Part shown: in pieces, positions 25,949 through 34,860 of the stretch
Position numbering within the stretch: the first letter of the stretch is position 1
How the letters are laid out: every line of letters begins with the position of its first letter
NCBI GenBank assembly: GCA_902770965.1
Contig: CACXUY010000017.1
Span: 1-64,000, forward strand
Direction: 5' to 3'
DNA from: an uncultured Lachnospiraceae bacterium
GTDB taxonomy: Bacteria; Bacillota; Clostridia; Lachnospirales; Lachnospiraceae
DNA: 64,000 nt
Notes under the pieces: model-generated
What the model was told of the DNA's origin: nothing
What the model saw: the letters and a program-made list of their open reading frames with translations, nothing else
Databases searched by the model: none
Position numbers and translations under genes: made by a program

Positions 25949-26494
25949 ATGGCAAAGTGGATCTGCAGTGTATGTGGTTATGTTCATGAGGGCGATACTC
26001 CCCCTGAAAAATGCCCTCAGTGCAAGGCTCCCGCTGAGAAGTTCAAGGAGATGAAGGCAGAGGAGCGCGTATGGGCGGCTGAGCATGTCATCGGAGTAGC
26101 CAAAGGAGCTCCGGAAGACATCATCCAGGGCCTGCGCGAGAACTTTAACGGCGAGTGCACCGAGGTCGGTATGTATCTTGCCATGTCCCGCGTGGCATTC
26201 CGCGAGGGATATCCCGAGGTAGGAGAGTATTACAAGACCGCCGCTTTTGAGGAAGCCGAGCATGCCGCAAAGTTCGCTGAGCTTCTCGGCGAGGTAGTCA
26301 CTGACAGCACCAAGAAGAACCTTGAGCTTCGCGTGGAAGCCGAGTGCGGCGCGACTGCCGGTAAGGTTGAGATCGCAAAGCGCGCAAAGGCCGAGAATCT
26401 TGACGCCATCCACGACACCGTACATGAGATGGCTCGCGACGAGGCAAGGCACGGCAAGGCATTCGAAGGTCTGCTGAAGAGGTACTTCGGCTGA
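25949..26494 (+). CDS. Reverse rubrerythrin (rubredoxin domain first), peroxide detoxification
   Basis: A 181-residue cytosolic non-haem iron protein. Unlike classical rubrerythrin, the rubredoxin-type Fe(Cys)4 domain is at the N-terminus ([12 protein letters not shown] and EKCPQCKAP, residues 4-28). It is followed by a ferritin-like four-helix diiron domain with ligands in [27 protein letters not shown] and [12 protein letters not shown]. This reversed order is characteristic of clostridial reverse rubrerythrins, which reduce H2O2 and O2 with electrons from NADH-linked partners. The site AGGAGG lies 8-10 bp upstream of ATG 25949. It is monocistronic with a strong terminator. Its presence fits an anaerobe. 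Confidence 0.95.
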   Translation: MAKWICSVCGYVHEGDTPPEKCPQCKAPAEKFKEMKAEERVWAAEHVIGVAKGAPEDIIQGLRENFNGECTEVGMYLAMSRVAFREGYPEVGEYYKTAAFEEAEHAAKFAELLGEVVTDSTKKNLELRVEAECGATAGKVEIAKRAKAENLDAIHDTVHEMARDEARHGKAFEGLLKRYFG

Positions 26495-26518
26495 TCCTGG
26501 TATTACTGACGCATGAAA

Positions 26519-26558
26519 AGAGGGGCTATGGCTTCAGCTGCCATAGTCCCTCTTTTTT
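26519..26558. terminator. Terminator between rubrerythrin and the molybdopterin genes
   Basis: A 14-bp stem (AGAGGGGCTATGGC with one mismatch to GCCATAGTCCCTCT) is followed by six T on the plus strand. It serves rubrerythrin and, being convergent, may also help end the minus-strand cluster. Confidence 0.85.
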
Positions 26559-26564
26559 AATATT

Positions 26565-27512
26565 TTAGATATAGAGTTCGGTTTCACGTACACATTTCGT
26601 CTTGATCTCATTGACCAAGGCTTCCAAAGCGTTTATGACATGAGGACGTATGTCTCCTCCGACGAGCACCAGCATAAGTGAGCCGCCTGCCGCTATTATT
26701 CCTTTGTTCAGCCATACCCTGACATAATAGATCCCGGGCATGAGCCGGACTCTATCGACAGCTGCCTTCAGCCGATCTTCATCATATGAAAAATCAACTG
26801 CTGTAACGGGAGCAAAGCTTTCGGTGTCAGCAGGTTTACAGTCAGACGAGGCATGCGCATGGGCTTTGTCATGTTCGTCAGGCCGCACGATCGCTCTTGG
26901 AGTTGTGCGCACGATGCCGTTATGAGCGAGGTACATGCCGCATTTTGCCGCATTGATATTTTTTTTTGCTTCTTCAAGCCATTGGTCGAGAGAAGGGAGA
27001 GATACAGTCTCCGCTTCAGCCGAGGCGCAATCATTTGACCCATCTGAATGCAGTATGTCCAGTCCATGAAGAAGGCCGTCTATAACGGAGAGTATATTCT
27101 CACATGCCGCTTTTTTGCTTCCCGGCAGATTCACGATCAGTGAGCCCCCTCGGATGCCAGAGACTCCTCTTGATAGGCAGCCTCTGGGAGTGATCGCCAT
27201 GCTTGCCGCCCGCATGGTCTCGGAGATACCTGGGGCATCTCTCTCGATTACGGCTTTTGTCGCCTCAGGGGTGACATCCCTTTTTGAGAAGCCGGTACCG
27301 CCCGTGGTAAGAACAAGGGACGGCTTTTTTTCGTCTATAACAGAGATGAGTTCATTCTTGATCATATCTGCTTCATCCGGGATAACAGATGTGTATATAA
27401 CCTCAAGACCATATTCGGTCAGGATATCACGAAGGGCAGGACCGCTCGTATCTATACGTTCGCCTCTTGCCCCCTTATCACTGACAGTAATGACTGCCGC
27501 TGTTTTTTTCAT
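26565..27512 (-). CDS. MogA-MoaE fusion protein, molybdopterin biosynthesis
   Basis: A 315-residue fusion. Residues 1-~160 are a MogA/MoaB-type molybdopterin adenylyltransferase (AAVITVSDKGARGERID, then TTGGTGFSKRDVTPEAT, AITPRGCLSRG and LIVNLPGSKKAACEN). Residues ~175-315 resemble the MoaE-like domain found in anaerobes (MYLAHNGIVRTTPRA, then MPGIYYVRVWLNKG and LVGGDIRPHVINALEALV). MoaE is the catalytic half of molybdopterin synthase, which adds the dithiolene sulfurs; MogA activates molybdopterin with AMP before metal insertion. The start ATG 27512 has GGGGGG about seven bases upstream. A terminator-like hairpin (27615-27641) separates it from moaC, so it may have its own promoter. Confidence 0.85.
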   Translation of the reverse strand: MKKTAAVITVSDKGARGERIDTSGPALRDILTEYGLEVIYTSVIPDEADMIKNELISVIDEKKPSLVLTTGGTGFSKRDVTPEATKAVIERDAPGISETMRAASMAITPRGCLSRGVSGIRGGSLIVNLPGSKKAACENILSVIDGLLHGLDILHSDGSNDCASAEAETVSLPSLDQWLEEAKKNINAAKCGMYLAHNGIVRTTPRAIVRPDEHDKAHAHASSDCKPADTESFAPVTAVDFSYDEDRLKAAVDRVRLMPGIYYVRVWLNKGIIAAGGSLMLVLVGGDIRPHVINALEALVNEIKTKCVRETELYI

Positions 27513-27614
27513 GCTCATACCCCCCAATCTGTCAATAATAAATGCGTCATTAGCGAGAACTATCGACTCATATCTGGCGAACTGTCATCGACTGTCATAG
27601 ACCGATGCGTAATG

Positions 27615-27641
27615 AAAAAGAACCTTCATATGGTTCTTTTT
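27615..27641. terminator. Symmetrical terminator-like hairpin between moaC and the mogA-moaE fusion
   Basis: Arms AAAAAGAACC and GGTTCTTTTT with a 7-base loop; the T-run is present on both strands. It would attenuate or end leftward transcription after moaC. Confidence 0.7.
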
Positions 27642-27674
27642 GTTATCGAAAGTTTCATAATCAAGTTTATGGCG

Positions 27675-28175
27675 TTATGTCGAGAATCGGTAATCCCCAT
27701 GAACGCCGCCGGTCTTTTCTGTAAGTCTGATATCTGTTATGACGATGTCTTTCTGCACTGATTTGCACATATCATAGACAGTCAGGGCGGCGGAAGACAC
27801 TGCAGTGAGCGCCTCCATCTCCACGCCGGTCCGGCCATCACAGGAAACCTCTGCCTCAATGGCGACAGCACATTTTTCTTCGTCCAAGGAAAAACTCAGG
27901 TCTATGCCGTTCAAAACAACAGGATGGCACATAGGAATCAGTTCAGAGGTTCGTTTCGCGCCCATGATGCCCGCGATCTGAGCTACAGTGAGTACATCGC
28001 CTTTTTTTATGCCGCCTTCTTTTATCAGTAAGAACGTCTGCCTGTTTATCAAGACACGTGCTTCCGCGCGGGCGGTGCGGTGAGTGACGGTTTTCTCGCC
28101 GACGTTTACCATATACGCCCGTCCTTCATTATTAAAATGAGTGAAATCATCGCTATGAGAGAAATCAACAGTCAT
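27675..28175 (-). CDS. moaC: Cyclic pyranopterin monophosphate synthase
   Basis: MoaC converts the MoaA product (3',8-cyclo-7,8-dihydro-GTP) to cyclic pyranopterin monophosphate, the second step of molybdenum cofactor synthesis. The 166-residue protein has the family signatures: MVNVGEKTVTHRTARAEA near the start, KKGDVLTVAQIAGIMGAKRT with the catalytic Lys/Arg region, LIPMCHPVVL and the conserved GRTGVEMEALTAVS segment; the C-terminal KTGGVHGDYRF is also typical. The length is normal. The start has AGGGGGTGAAAA immediately upstream. It lies downstream of the moeA-like gene in the leftward cluster. No moaA is seen in this window, so the first step must be encoded elsewhere. Confidence 0.96.
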   Translation of the reverse strand: MTVDFSHSDDFTHFNNEGRAYMVNVGEKTVTHRTARAEARVLINRQTFLLIKEGGIKKGDVLTVAQIAGIMGAKRTSELIPMCHPVVLNGIDLSFSLDEEKCAVAIEAEVSCDGRTGVEMEALTAVSSAALTVYDMCKSVQKDIVITDIRLTEKTGGVHGDYRFST

Positions 28176-28264
28176 TTTTCACCCCCTGCAAATGCAGCGC
28201 CGATATTACCTCATTGCTGTCAGATATATTGATGCTGCAGCTGCTCTAACGTCTGAACTTTAGT

Positions 28265-29281
28265 TCAATACCGCCCGAAGGTACATACCGGGTAATGGCA
28301 GACGCTGCACTGCAGGCACAGTCCTCCGTCGCCAAGCCGGATGAGTTCTTCTCTCGTAAAGCGGTCACCGGAAAATATCTGTGGCAGCAGCACATCGAAG
28401 ATAGTAGTCGGAAGACTGATGGCGGCTCCGGGCACTCCGAGAATGGCGGTCTCTCCGAGATATGCCACAAGAGTCATATTTCCGGGCTGAGATGGTACTC
28501 CGTGAGTTACGATGTCTGCTCCAAGGGTGCGAATCGCTGAAGGGGTCACATCATCAGGGTCTACCGACATTCCTCCGGTAAAGAGCAGCAGATCCGCGCC
28601 CTGCGCAAGGAATGCTTTGGCGGCATCTGCGATCATGTTGACATCGTCATCACAGATAGTGACGCCAAGGACCTCGGCGGGATAATGAGACATTTTTTCC
28701 CTGACAACAGGTTCGAATTTGTCCTTTATCCTGCCGGAGTAGATCTCAGAACCGGTGACTATGCATGCCACCTTTAGTTGGCGGAAAGATTTAAGCTCAA
28801 TGAGCTTTTCTTCGCGGCAAAGAGCTTCTGCCTCTTCGATCTGAGTTTCTTTTGTGACCAGAGGTACGATCCGCATTGAAGCGAGGCGGAGCCCTTTTAT
28901 CACAGGAAAATGATCCGGTATAGTAGTTATGGTGATGTCGCCTATGGAATTGATCCTTTCGAGCAAATCAGTATTTACCCGGAACATGCCGTCTTTATCC
29001 GCGATAAGCTGCATCTTTCCTTCGGACGGACCTGTATAATGTGCCCCGGCGACGGGCGTCATGTCAGCCATCCGACGGGCGGCATCCTCTTCATGAATAT
29101 CGCCGTTATCGGCTTCCCATATGAAGACCTGTTTCTTGCCAAGGTCTAAAAGTATGGGTATGTCCTCTTCTCTGATGATATGCCCTCGCTTGAACGCGGC
29201 TCCCTTGAAGCCATCGCGCATGGCAGTGATGTCATGGCACAGCGGGAGTCCGACGGCATCCTCGACATTTATTTTCTTCAT
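28265..29281 (-). CDS. MoeA-like molybdopterin-binding protein
   Basis: A 338-residue protein with a C-terminal MoCF_biosynth (MoeA/MogA-type) domain at about 165-310: VACIVTGSEIYSGRIKDKF, then ADLLLFTGGMSVDPDDVTPS and an ILGVPGAAISLPTTIFDVLLP segment. The N-terminal ~160 residues resemble the shortened MoeA region of clostridial 'molybdopterin-binding proteins' (EDAVGLPLCHDITAM). The extreme C-terminus carries a Cys cluster (CLQCSVCHYPVC) that could bind metal. Such proteins probably act in molybdenum insertion or cofactor maturation, but the precise step is not established. It sits between modC and moaC. A remnant of the intergenic repeat (29326-29354) separates it from modC. Confidence 0.87.
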   Translation of the reverse strand: MKKINVEDAVGLPLCHDITAMRDGFKGAAFKRGHIIREEDIPILLDLGKKQVFIWEADNGDIHEEDAARRMADMTPVAGAHYTGPSEGKMQLIADKDGMFRVNTDLLERINSIGDITITTIPDHFPVIKGLRLASMRIVPLVTKETQIEEAEALCREEKLIELKSFRQLKVACIVTGSEIYSGRIKDKFEPVVREKMSHYPAEVLGVTICDDDVNMIADAAKAFLAQGADLLLFTGGMSVDPDDVTPSAIRTLGADIVTHGVPSQPGNMTLVAYLGETAILGVPGAAISLPTTIFDVLLPQIFSGDRFTREELIRLGDGGLCLQCSVCHYPVCTFGRY

Positions 29282-29325
29282 AGCATGTTTCCTCCCGTTG
29301 TCATAATGGGATTAGAAGTTAGAGG

Positions 29326-29354
29326 CTCAGCATCCGGAGTCTGGGGTGCTGAAC
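29326..29354 (-). repeat. Short derivative of the intergenic repeat
   Basis: CTCAGCATCCGGAGTCTGGG followed by GTGCTGAAC: the two ends of the 160-bp repeat fused to a ~30-bp hairpin, in reverse orientation, between the moeA-like gene and modC. Confidence 0.7.
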
Positions 29355-29358
29355 GGTT

Positions 29359-30501
29359 TCATTTTTTAAGCAGAAGAATAGCGTCCGGCGGCAGCTGGAT
29401 CCGCACGGTTTCGGAAGGCCGCAGTGCCTTTCCATACGGCTTCTCTGTCTCCCATCCGATATCTTTATATTTACCGCGAAGCATAACGGTGTAAGAAAAA
29501 GGATTCTCTACGACCTCGGAGACCTCCATACTGAAAATATTTTTAGAAAAACCGTCAGTCTCATCAATAAGACAGTCGTTTTTATATCCTATTCTGTTTA
29601 TTCCATCAGATGTTGACTTATTATTGATTTTATTAGCATCAGACGCGCCGGCATATCTTACATCATGCATGCGGATCCCGATGTATTCAGCGTCGCCCAC
29701 TTCCCGAGAGGTCTGTAGTGTCAGACCCCAGTCCTTAGCCAGAGCATGATGCTCATCAAGCTTATGTATTGGGGAGATGTTCTTGCAGCCGGTGAGAATA
29801 GCGCCGGACAAGGTCTTGGGATCATCGAAAACGGCTTCTTTTGAGCCGTATACATCCACCTCGCCATCGTCCATGACAGCGATCTTGTCACAGAGGCGGA
29901 ATACCTCATCGCGGTCGTGAGAGACCAGGACGACAGTCTTACCGAAGCGGCGCATGATGTCCCGCAGCTCTTTTTCCATATGGAAGCGCAGATGGCTGTC
30001 TAACGCAGAGAATGGCTCGTCCAGAAGAAGAATGTCAGGTGACGACACCAGAGTCCTGGCGAGGGCCGCCCTTTGCTGCTGGCCGCCGGAGAGCTGAGAA
30101 GGATAATGCCGCGCCAGCTGTGATATTCCAAAACTCTCCATGATTTCTTTTACCTTCGCCGACCGCTGTTGTTTTGTGGCAGATGAACTGTCACGGCGAG
30201 TGGCGCAGAGTATGTTTGCCTCGACTGTCATATTTGGAAAAAGGGCGTAATTCTGGAAGATGAGACCGGCGCGGCGTTTCTGTGGACTAAGGTTGATTTT
30301 TTTCTCGGAATCAAAAAACACATTGCCGTCTACGATGATTCGGCCTTTATCGGGGTTTTCGATGCCGGTGATACATTTTAAAGTCAGGCTCTTGCCGCAG
30401 CCGGAAGCGCCGAGCAGGGCCAGAATGTCGTCGCCTGTCTCCAGATTTACGCGAAGCTGAAAGTCTCCGAGGCGTTTTTCAATATTCAGATACAGAGACA
30501 T
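29359..30501 (-). CDS. modC: Molybdate ABC transporter, ATP-binding protein
   Basis: The 380-residue ATPase of the molybdate importer. Walker A GASGCGKS (about 31-38), Q-loop LIFQNYALFPNMT, ABC signature LSGGQQQR, Walker B ILLLDEPFSALD and the H-loop VLVSHDRDE are all present. The region after about 230 is an oligomer-binding (TOBE/MOP)-like domain, the usual regulatory and molybdate-binding part of ModC, with a poorly conserved Asp/Asn/Lys-rich insert near 285-310. The start overlaps the end of modB by 23 bp. The downstream gene is the moeA-like protein, which links uptake to cofactor synthesis. Confidence 0.94.
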   Translation of the reverse strand: MSLYLNIEKRLGDFQLRVNLETGDDILALLGASGCGKSLTLKCITGIENPDKGRIIVDGNVFFDSEKKINLSPQKRRAGLIFQNYALFPNMTVEANILCATRRDSSSATKQQRSAKVKEIMESFGISQLARHYPSQLSGGQQQRAALARTLVSSPDILLLDEPFSALDSHLRFHMEKELRDIMRRFGKTVVLVSHDRDEVFRLCDKIAVMDDGEVDVYGSKEAVFDDPKTLSGAILTGCKNISPIHKLDEHHALAKDWGLTLQTSREVGDAEYIGIRMHDVRYAGASDANKINNKSTSDGINRIGYKNDCLIDETDGFSKNIFSMEVSEVVENPFSYTVMLRGKYKDIGWETEKPYGKALRPSETVRIQLPPDAILLLKK

Positions 30502-31186
30502 GATGCCGCGTCTCCTTTCTGAAAGAAGCTGATTTGTTCCTTCTTTCCATCATATTCACAGCAAGCAGTACGATGAAGGAGATCGCTATGTTTACCATGA
30601 CCCAGCGGAAAGCCGCTGCGTCATCGTTCGTGCGCCATAGTTGGTACACGGTAGTCGAGATAGTCGCGGTGCGTCCGGGGATGTAGCCAGCGATCATGCT
30701 GGTAGCGCCATATTCACCGAGAGCTCTCGCGAACGCAAGAACCGTTCCGGCCATAAGGCCCTGCCTGCAGCAAGGTATGCGTATACGCCAGAATATGTAG
30801 GAGTCGGACAAGCCGATCGACTTCGCGGACCAGGCAAGGGTCTCATCGAACGACTCAAAGGCACCGCGGGCTGTGCGGTACATGAGGGGAAATATGACAA
30901 CAGCGGTGGCAAAGATTGCCGACCACCAGGTCATCACAAGCTTCGTATCAAAGACGGACAGTACCCATGCACCGATCAGTCTTTTGGGGCCCAGCAGCCG
31001 GAGCAGAAGATAACCCACCACTGTCGGAGGCAGTACCAGAGGCAGTGTCAGGATCACATCGAGCAAGCCTTTTATGAGAGGTGAGGCCTTCGATATATGG
31101 TAAGCCGCGAATATACCGACGAAGAAAATGATGCATGTGCTGATTGCCGCGATACGCAGAGAGTTCCATAGAGGAAAGAGATCCAT
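30479..31186 (-). CDS. modB: Molybdate ABC transporter, permease
   Basis: The 235-residue inner-membrane permease of the ModABC importer, with about five to six hydrophobic helices. The cytoplasmic EAA-type coupling loop with the ModB family text is visible (ALGEYGATSMIAGYIPGRT), as is the early LPLVLPPTVVGYLLL segment. I set the start at ATG 31186 (MDLFPLWNSLRIAA) because AAGGAG lies seven bases upstream; a longer frame extending to 31372 runs through the intergenic repeat and into modA on the same strand, and is not credible. It overlaps modC by 23 bp. Confidence 0.94.
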   Translation of the reverse strand: MDLFPLWNSLRIAAISTCIIFFVGIFAAYHISKASPLIKGLLDVILTLPLVLPPTVVGYLLLRLLGPKRLIGAWVLSVFDTKLVMTWWSAIFATAVVIFPLMYRTARGAFESFDETLAWSAKSIGLSDSYIFWRIRIPCCRQGLMAGTVLAFARALGEYGATSMIAGYIPGRTATISTTVYQLWRTNDDAAAFRWVMVNIAISFIVLLAVNMMERRNKSASFRKETRHHVSVSEY

Positions 31187-31210
31187 AGAATACTCCTTGA
31201 TCTGGTAATG

Positions 31211-31242
31211 ATTCGGCATCCCGAGTCTGGGGTGCTGAATTA
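31211..31242 (-). repeat. Short derivative of the intergenic repeat
   Basis: ATTCGGCATCCCGAGTCTGG followed by GGTGCTGAATTA, a ~31-bp palindromic form of the 160-bp repeat ends, between modA and modB. Confidence 0.75.
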
Positions 31243-31334
31243 GTACCCTTATTAATGCACTGTCCCGTGAAGGAATAACCACGGCTTTGCCGGGCAACAG
31301 ACCGCGCCGTGAATCGGGTTCGATTACATCTCCG

Positions 31335-32210
31335 CTACTTGCTCGAAAGCATGGAAAAACCGACGCTTTCAAATGTTTTTTTGGCTTCAGCTTCAGAAAG
31401 GAATTGAAGGAAAGCCTTTGCCGCCTCCACGTTCTTGGCGGTATTAAGCACGGCAGCCGGATAGATGACTCGTCCGCACATCTCCTCGGTGGCGGTGTCC
31501 GCTATAGATAATCCGGCTGAAAACGCGTCTGTGGAATAAATGATGCCGCAGTCAGCCGCGTTCTCAATAACCTGGGAGGTTACTTCCTTGACGTTGGAGC
31601 CGTAGGTGATATTTCCCGCAGCTGCCAGCACCTGTTCGTCAAGACCGTAGAACGCAAGGATTTTCTGAGTGTACTGTCCGACGGGCACGTCGCTGTTGCC
31701 CATCGCAAGCAGGATTTCGCCCATGCCCAGTCTCTTTGCAAGATTATCAAAGGATTCAACGGAAGATGGATTGCCCTCAGGAACAGCAAGGACGACTTTG
31801 TTTTCAAGCAGATCTATCCTGGTGCCTTGGAGTACGAAGTCAAGTCCGTCAGGATTGGCTTCGCCGTCCTTTGAGCTGTCGAGCTGATTCATCTGCCTGG
31901 GAGCCGCCGATATGAAAAGGTCGCAGTCAGTGCCGTTTTCTATCTGGCTTTTCAGGGTGCCGGAGGAATCGAAGTTGAACATTATAGACACATCGGGCGC
32001 GGTTTTCTTATATGTTTCAGCTATCTCTGTCATGGTCTCAGTCAGAGAAGCCGCGGCAAATACGATGAGTTCAGTGTTACGCTCTGAGACCTCATGCTGT
32101 GCTTCGTCTGCCGGAGTACTGCCATGTGTCGCTTTATCCGCGTCTGAGCAGCCTGCAGCCATGCAAAGCAGGAGGCAGATGACGAGCAATAGTGAAAATG
32201 TCTTCTTCAT
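31335..32210 (-). CDS. modA: Molybdate ABC transporter, substrate-binding lipoprotein
   Basis: A 291-residue extracellular lipoprotein that captures molybdate or tungstate for ModBC. The N-terminus is a lipoprotein signal: charged MKK, a hydrophobic stretch, then a LLCMAAGC lipobox with the lipidated Cys near 21. The mature part matches ModA: LIVFAAASLTETMTEIAE, then FNFDSSGTLKSQIENG and CDLFISAAPRQMNQL, with the Ser residues expected to bind the oxyanion. The C-terminal AKAFLQFLSEAEAKKTFESV is also typical. It is the first gene of the leftward mod/mo cluster, transcribed from the promoter at 32269-32297. It ends with TAG at normal family length. Confidence 0.95.
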   Translation of the reverse strand: MKKTFSLLLVICLLLCMAAGCSDADKATHGSTPADEAQHEVSERNTELIVFAAASLTETMTEIAETYKKTAPDVSIMFNFDSSGTLKSQIENGTDCDLFISAAPRQMNQLDSSKDGEANPDGLDFVLQGTRIDLLENKVVLAVPEGNPSSVESFDNLAKRLGMGEILLAMGNSDVPVGQYTQKILAFYGLDEQVLAAAGNITYGSNVKEVTSQVIENAADCGIIYSTDAFSAGLSIADTATEEMCGRVIYPAAVLNTAKNVEAAKAFLQFLSEAEAKKTFESVGFSMLSSK

Positions 32211-32268
32211 TATTCGGCTCTCCTAAAGATGTACAACTATGTTATTTACGAGATTTAAGACAATATCG

Positions 32269-32297
32269 ATTATATCAGTTAGAGATAAAGTATTCAA
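32269..32297 (-). promoter_or_regulatory. Sigma-A promoter for modABC
   Basis: On the minus strand: TTGAAT (32297-32292), 17-bp spacer, TATAAT (32274-32269), about 60 bp upstream of modA. No clear ModE-type palindrome or molybdenum-cofactor riboswitch was found in the leader. Confidence 0.8.
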
Positions 32298-32374
32298 GGA
32301 AAGATATCTGTCCGGTGTAAAGCTTGTTCTACGCAACATGTTTGACGCAATAAGACTTTTATTCCTTAAGTAGA

Positions 32375-32403
32375 TTGACGGATTAACGATACCTCCCTAT
32401 AAT
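32375..32403 (+). promoter_or_regulatory. Sigma-A promoter for feoAB
   Basis: TTGACG (32375-32380), 17-bp spacer, TATAAT (32398-32403), about 60 bp upstream of the feoAB start. It is divergent from the modA promoter. A Fur/IdeR-type box was not obvious. Confidence 0.82.
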
Positions 32404-32461
32404 AAGAAAGATTACATGTATCAATAATAGTGCATATGACAAAAACGAAAGAGATATAGTG

Positions 32462-34852
32462 ATGAAATTAAATGAGATGAAGCCGTCGCAGTCGGCGACG
32501 ATAATCACTGTCGGCGGGGAGGGCGCTCTTCGTCAGCATTTTCTGGATATGGGAGTGATCCCTCATGCGAGGATTACTCTTGTGAAGCTTGCGCCCATGG
32601 GAGATCCTATGGAGTTCAGGCTTCACGGATATGAACTCACTCTCCGCGTCGCGGACGCGGAGAAGATCGAAGTGATCCCGGAGAGTGACATAGCTGAGAG
32701 AGGGACAGCTGCCGCATTGGCAAAGGAAACAGGATACGACGCGGGATCCGGCACAGCCTCAGCAGCTCAAAAGAAAGCCGCTCATCCGGGTCTCGGTGAA
32801 GAGGGAAAGTTCCACCCTAAGGGTACCGGTAATCCTTTGCCTGAGGGCACAACCCTGACCTTTGCTCTGGTCGGCAATCAGAACAGCGGCAAGACTACGC
32901 TCTTCAATCAGCTGACCGGAGCCAATCAGCATGTCGGCAACTTCCCGGGAGTCACCGTTGACCGCAAGGATGGGGTCATTCGCGGCCACTCTGACACTCT
33001 TATAACCGACCTTCCGGGTATTTATTCCATGTCGCCATATTCCAGTGAGGAGATGGTCTCCAGGAATTTTGTCATAGATAGTAAGCCCCATGCCATCATC
33101 AATATCGTTGACGCAACCAACATCGAGCGGAATCTTTACCTTACCATGCAGCTGCTCGAGATGAATGTTCCGATAGTCGTGGCGCTGAACATGATGGATG
33201 AGCTGCACGGCAACGGCGGAACTGTGGATGTGAACCTGATGGAGATCATGCTCGGCGTGCCGGTCGTCCCTATTTCCGCAGCTAAGAATGAAGGCGTTGA
33301 TGAACTGGTGCGGCATGCTGTGCATATCGCGAAATATCAGGAGAAGCCGCTAAGACAGGATTTTTGCGGCGCGGAGGATCATGGAGGAGCCGTTCACCGT
33401 GCGCTCCATGCCGTCAGCCATCTCATAGAAGACCACGCAAAACGCTCAGGACTTCCGGTCAGATTCGCTGCCGGCAAGCTGATCGAAGGCGACACGGCGG
33501 TTCTTGAGAAGCTTGAACTCGACAAAAACGAGGAGGAGATGCTTGAGCACATCGTCCTTCAGATGGAGAAAGAGCGCGGTCTTGATCACAGTGCCGCGAT
33601 AGCTGACATGCGTTTCGAATATATCAGCAAGGTTTGCGAAGCCTGTGTCATCAAGCCGAAGGAGAGCAAGGAGCATCTGCGCAGCCAGAAGATAGACAGA
33701 CTGCTTACCGGTAAATACACAGCCATCCCGATGTTCATAGGCATCATGGCGATGGTGTTTTTCCTTACCTTCTTTCTGATAGGGCCGATACTGCAGGACC
33801 TGCTCGCTTCCGGAATAGAAGACCTGGGCATCCTTGCAGAGAGAGCGATGGAAGCCGGTAATGTGAATGAGGCTGTCCGCAGCCTGGTCATGAGCGGAAT
33901 CTTCGAGGGAGTTGGCAGCGTGTTAAGCTTCCTGCCTCTCATCGTTATCCTGTTCTTCTTCCTGTCCATACTTGAGGACAGCGGATATATAGCAAGGGTT
34001 GCGTTCTTTATGGACAAGCTGCTGCGCCGCATCGGTCTTTCGGGACGGAGCATCGTCCCTATGCTTATAGGCTTCGGCTGCACAGTTCCTGCCGTGATGT
34101 CAACCCGCACCCTTCCCAGTGACCGCGACCGCAGGATGACGATATTGCTCACCCCGTTCATGTCATGTACAGCGAAGCTTCCTATATACAGTTTCTTCGC
34201 GACCGTGTTTTTCCCGGGACACAGCTGGCTTATAATCACCGGTCTGTACATACTGGGCATAGTGGTGGGCATACTTATGGCTCTGCTGTTTAAGAAGACG
34301 CTCTTCTCGGGCGAGGCGGTGCCATTTGTGATGGAGCTTCCCAACTACAGGCTTCCGAGTCTGAGGAACGTGCTGCAGCTGCTATGGGAGAAGGCTAAGG
34401 ACTTCCTGCAAAGAGCGTTTTCAGTCATCCTGATAGCGACTATCCTGGTCTGGTTCCTGCAGAGCTTTGACTTCCGTTTTAATTTAGTGGACGATTCACA
34501 CAGCAGCATACTCGCGGCACTCGCGGGAATGATAGCCCCTGTCTTTGCTCCCATAGGTCTCGGCGACTGGCGCATCGTGACGTCGCTTATCAGTGGCTTC
34601 ATGGCGAAGGAGAGCGTGGTGTCTGTGCTTGAGATATTGTTCAAAGATGGAGTTGAGGCGCTTGGGACGCTGACGGCCGTTTCGCTGCTTGTGTTCAGCC
34701 TGCTTTACACGCCATGTGTGGCCTCGATCGCCGCCATAAAACGTGAGCTTGGCGGCAGATGGGCGGTCGGCGTGGTGTTGTGGCAATGCGCCATAGCCTG
34801 GGTTGCGGCTCTGGTCGTGAGGCTCATAGGGATGGCGCTTGGAGTCGGATGA
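32462..34852 (+). CDS. feoB: FeoA-FeoB fusion, ferrous iron importer
   Basis: A 796-residue fusion for Fe(II) uptake. Residues 1-~75 are a FeoA-type SH3-like domain (MKPSQSATIITVGGEGALRQ, then MGDPMEFRLHGYELTLR). After a linker the FeoB G domain starts near 130 with GNQNSGKTTLFN (G1), then VGNFPGVTVDRK (G2), DLPGIYSM (G3), NMMD (G4) and SAAKNEG (G5), followed by a helical regulatory domain. From about 405 to the end are the membrane helices with two Gate motifs (GFGCTVPAVMSTRTL, then a late TPCVASIAAI with a Cys). FeoAB fusions are known in several anaerobes. ATG 32462 is preferred to GTG 32459. Confidence 0.95.
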   Translation: MKLNEMKPSQSATIITVGGEGALRQHFLDMGVIPHARITLVKLAPMGDPMEFRLHGYELTLRVADAEKIEVIPESDIAERGTAAALAKETGYDAGSGTASAAQKKAAHPGLGEEGKFHPKGTGNPLPEGTTLTFALVGNQNSGKTTLFNQLTGANQHVGNFPGVTVDRKDGVIRGHSDTLITDLPGIYSMSPYSSEEMVSRNFVIDSKPHAIINIVDATNIERNLYLTMQLLEMNVPIVVALNMMDELHGNGGTVDVNLMEIMLGVPVVPISAAKNEGVDELVRHAVHIAKYQEKPLRQDFCGAEDHGGAVHRALHAVSHLIEDHAKRSGLPVRFAAGKLIEGDTAVLEKLELDKNEEEMLEHIVLQMEKERGLDHSAAIADMRFEYISKVCEACVIKPKESKEHLRSQKIDRLLTGKYTAIPMFIGIMAMVFFLTFFLIGPILQDLLASGIEDLGILAERAMEAGNVNEAVRSLVMSGIFEGVGSVLSFLPLIVILFFFLSILEDSGYIARVAFFMDKLLRRIGLSGRSIVPMLIGFGCTVPAVMSTRTLPSDRDRRMTILLTPFMSCTAKLPIYSFFATVFFPGHSWLIITGLYILGIVVGILMALLFKKTLFSGEAVPFVMELPNYRLPSLRNVLQLLWEKAKDFLQRAFSVILIATILVWFLQSFDFRFNLVDDSHSSILAALAGMIAPVFAPIGLGDWRIVTSLISGFMAKESVVSVLEILFKDGVEALGTLTAVSLLVFSLLYTPCVASIAAIKRELGGRWAVGVVLWQCAIAWVAALVVRLIGMALGVG

Positions 34853-34860
34853 CTCAATTT

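Noticed and set aside
25814..26452. A 212-codon minus-strand frame over the rubrerythrin gene
   Set aside because: The plus strand encodes an unmistakable reverse rubrerythrin with its own ribosome binding site; the antisense frame has no start signal.
31187..31372. N-terminal extension of modB
   Set aside because: The extension crosses a repeat derivative and overlaps the end of modA; ATG 31186 has a proper AAGGAG site.
32211..32461. Molybdenum-cofactor riboswitch or Fur box between modA and feoAB
   Set aside because: Two clear promoters are visible but no matching aptamer structure or recognisable operator palindrome.
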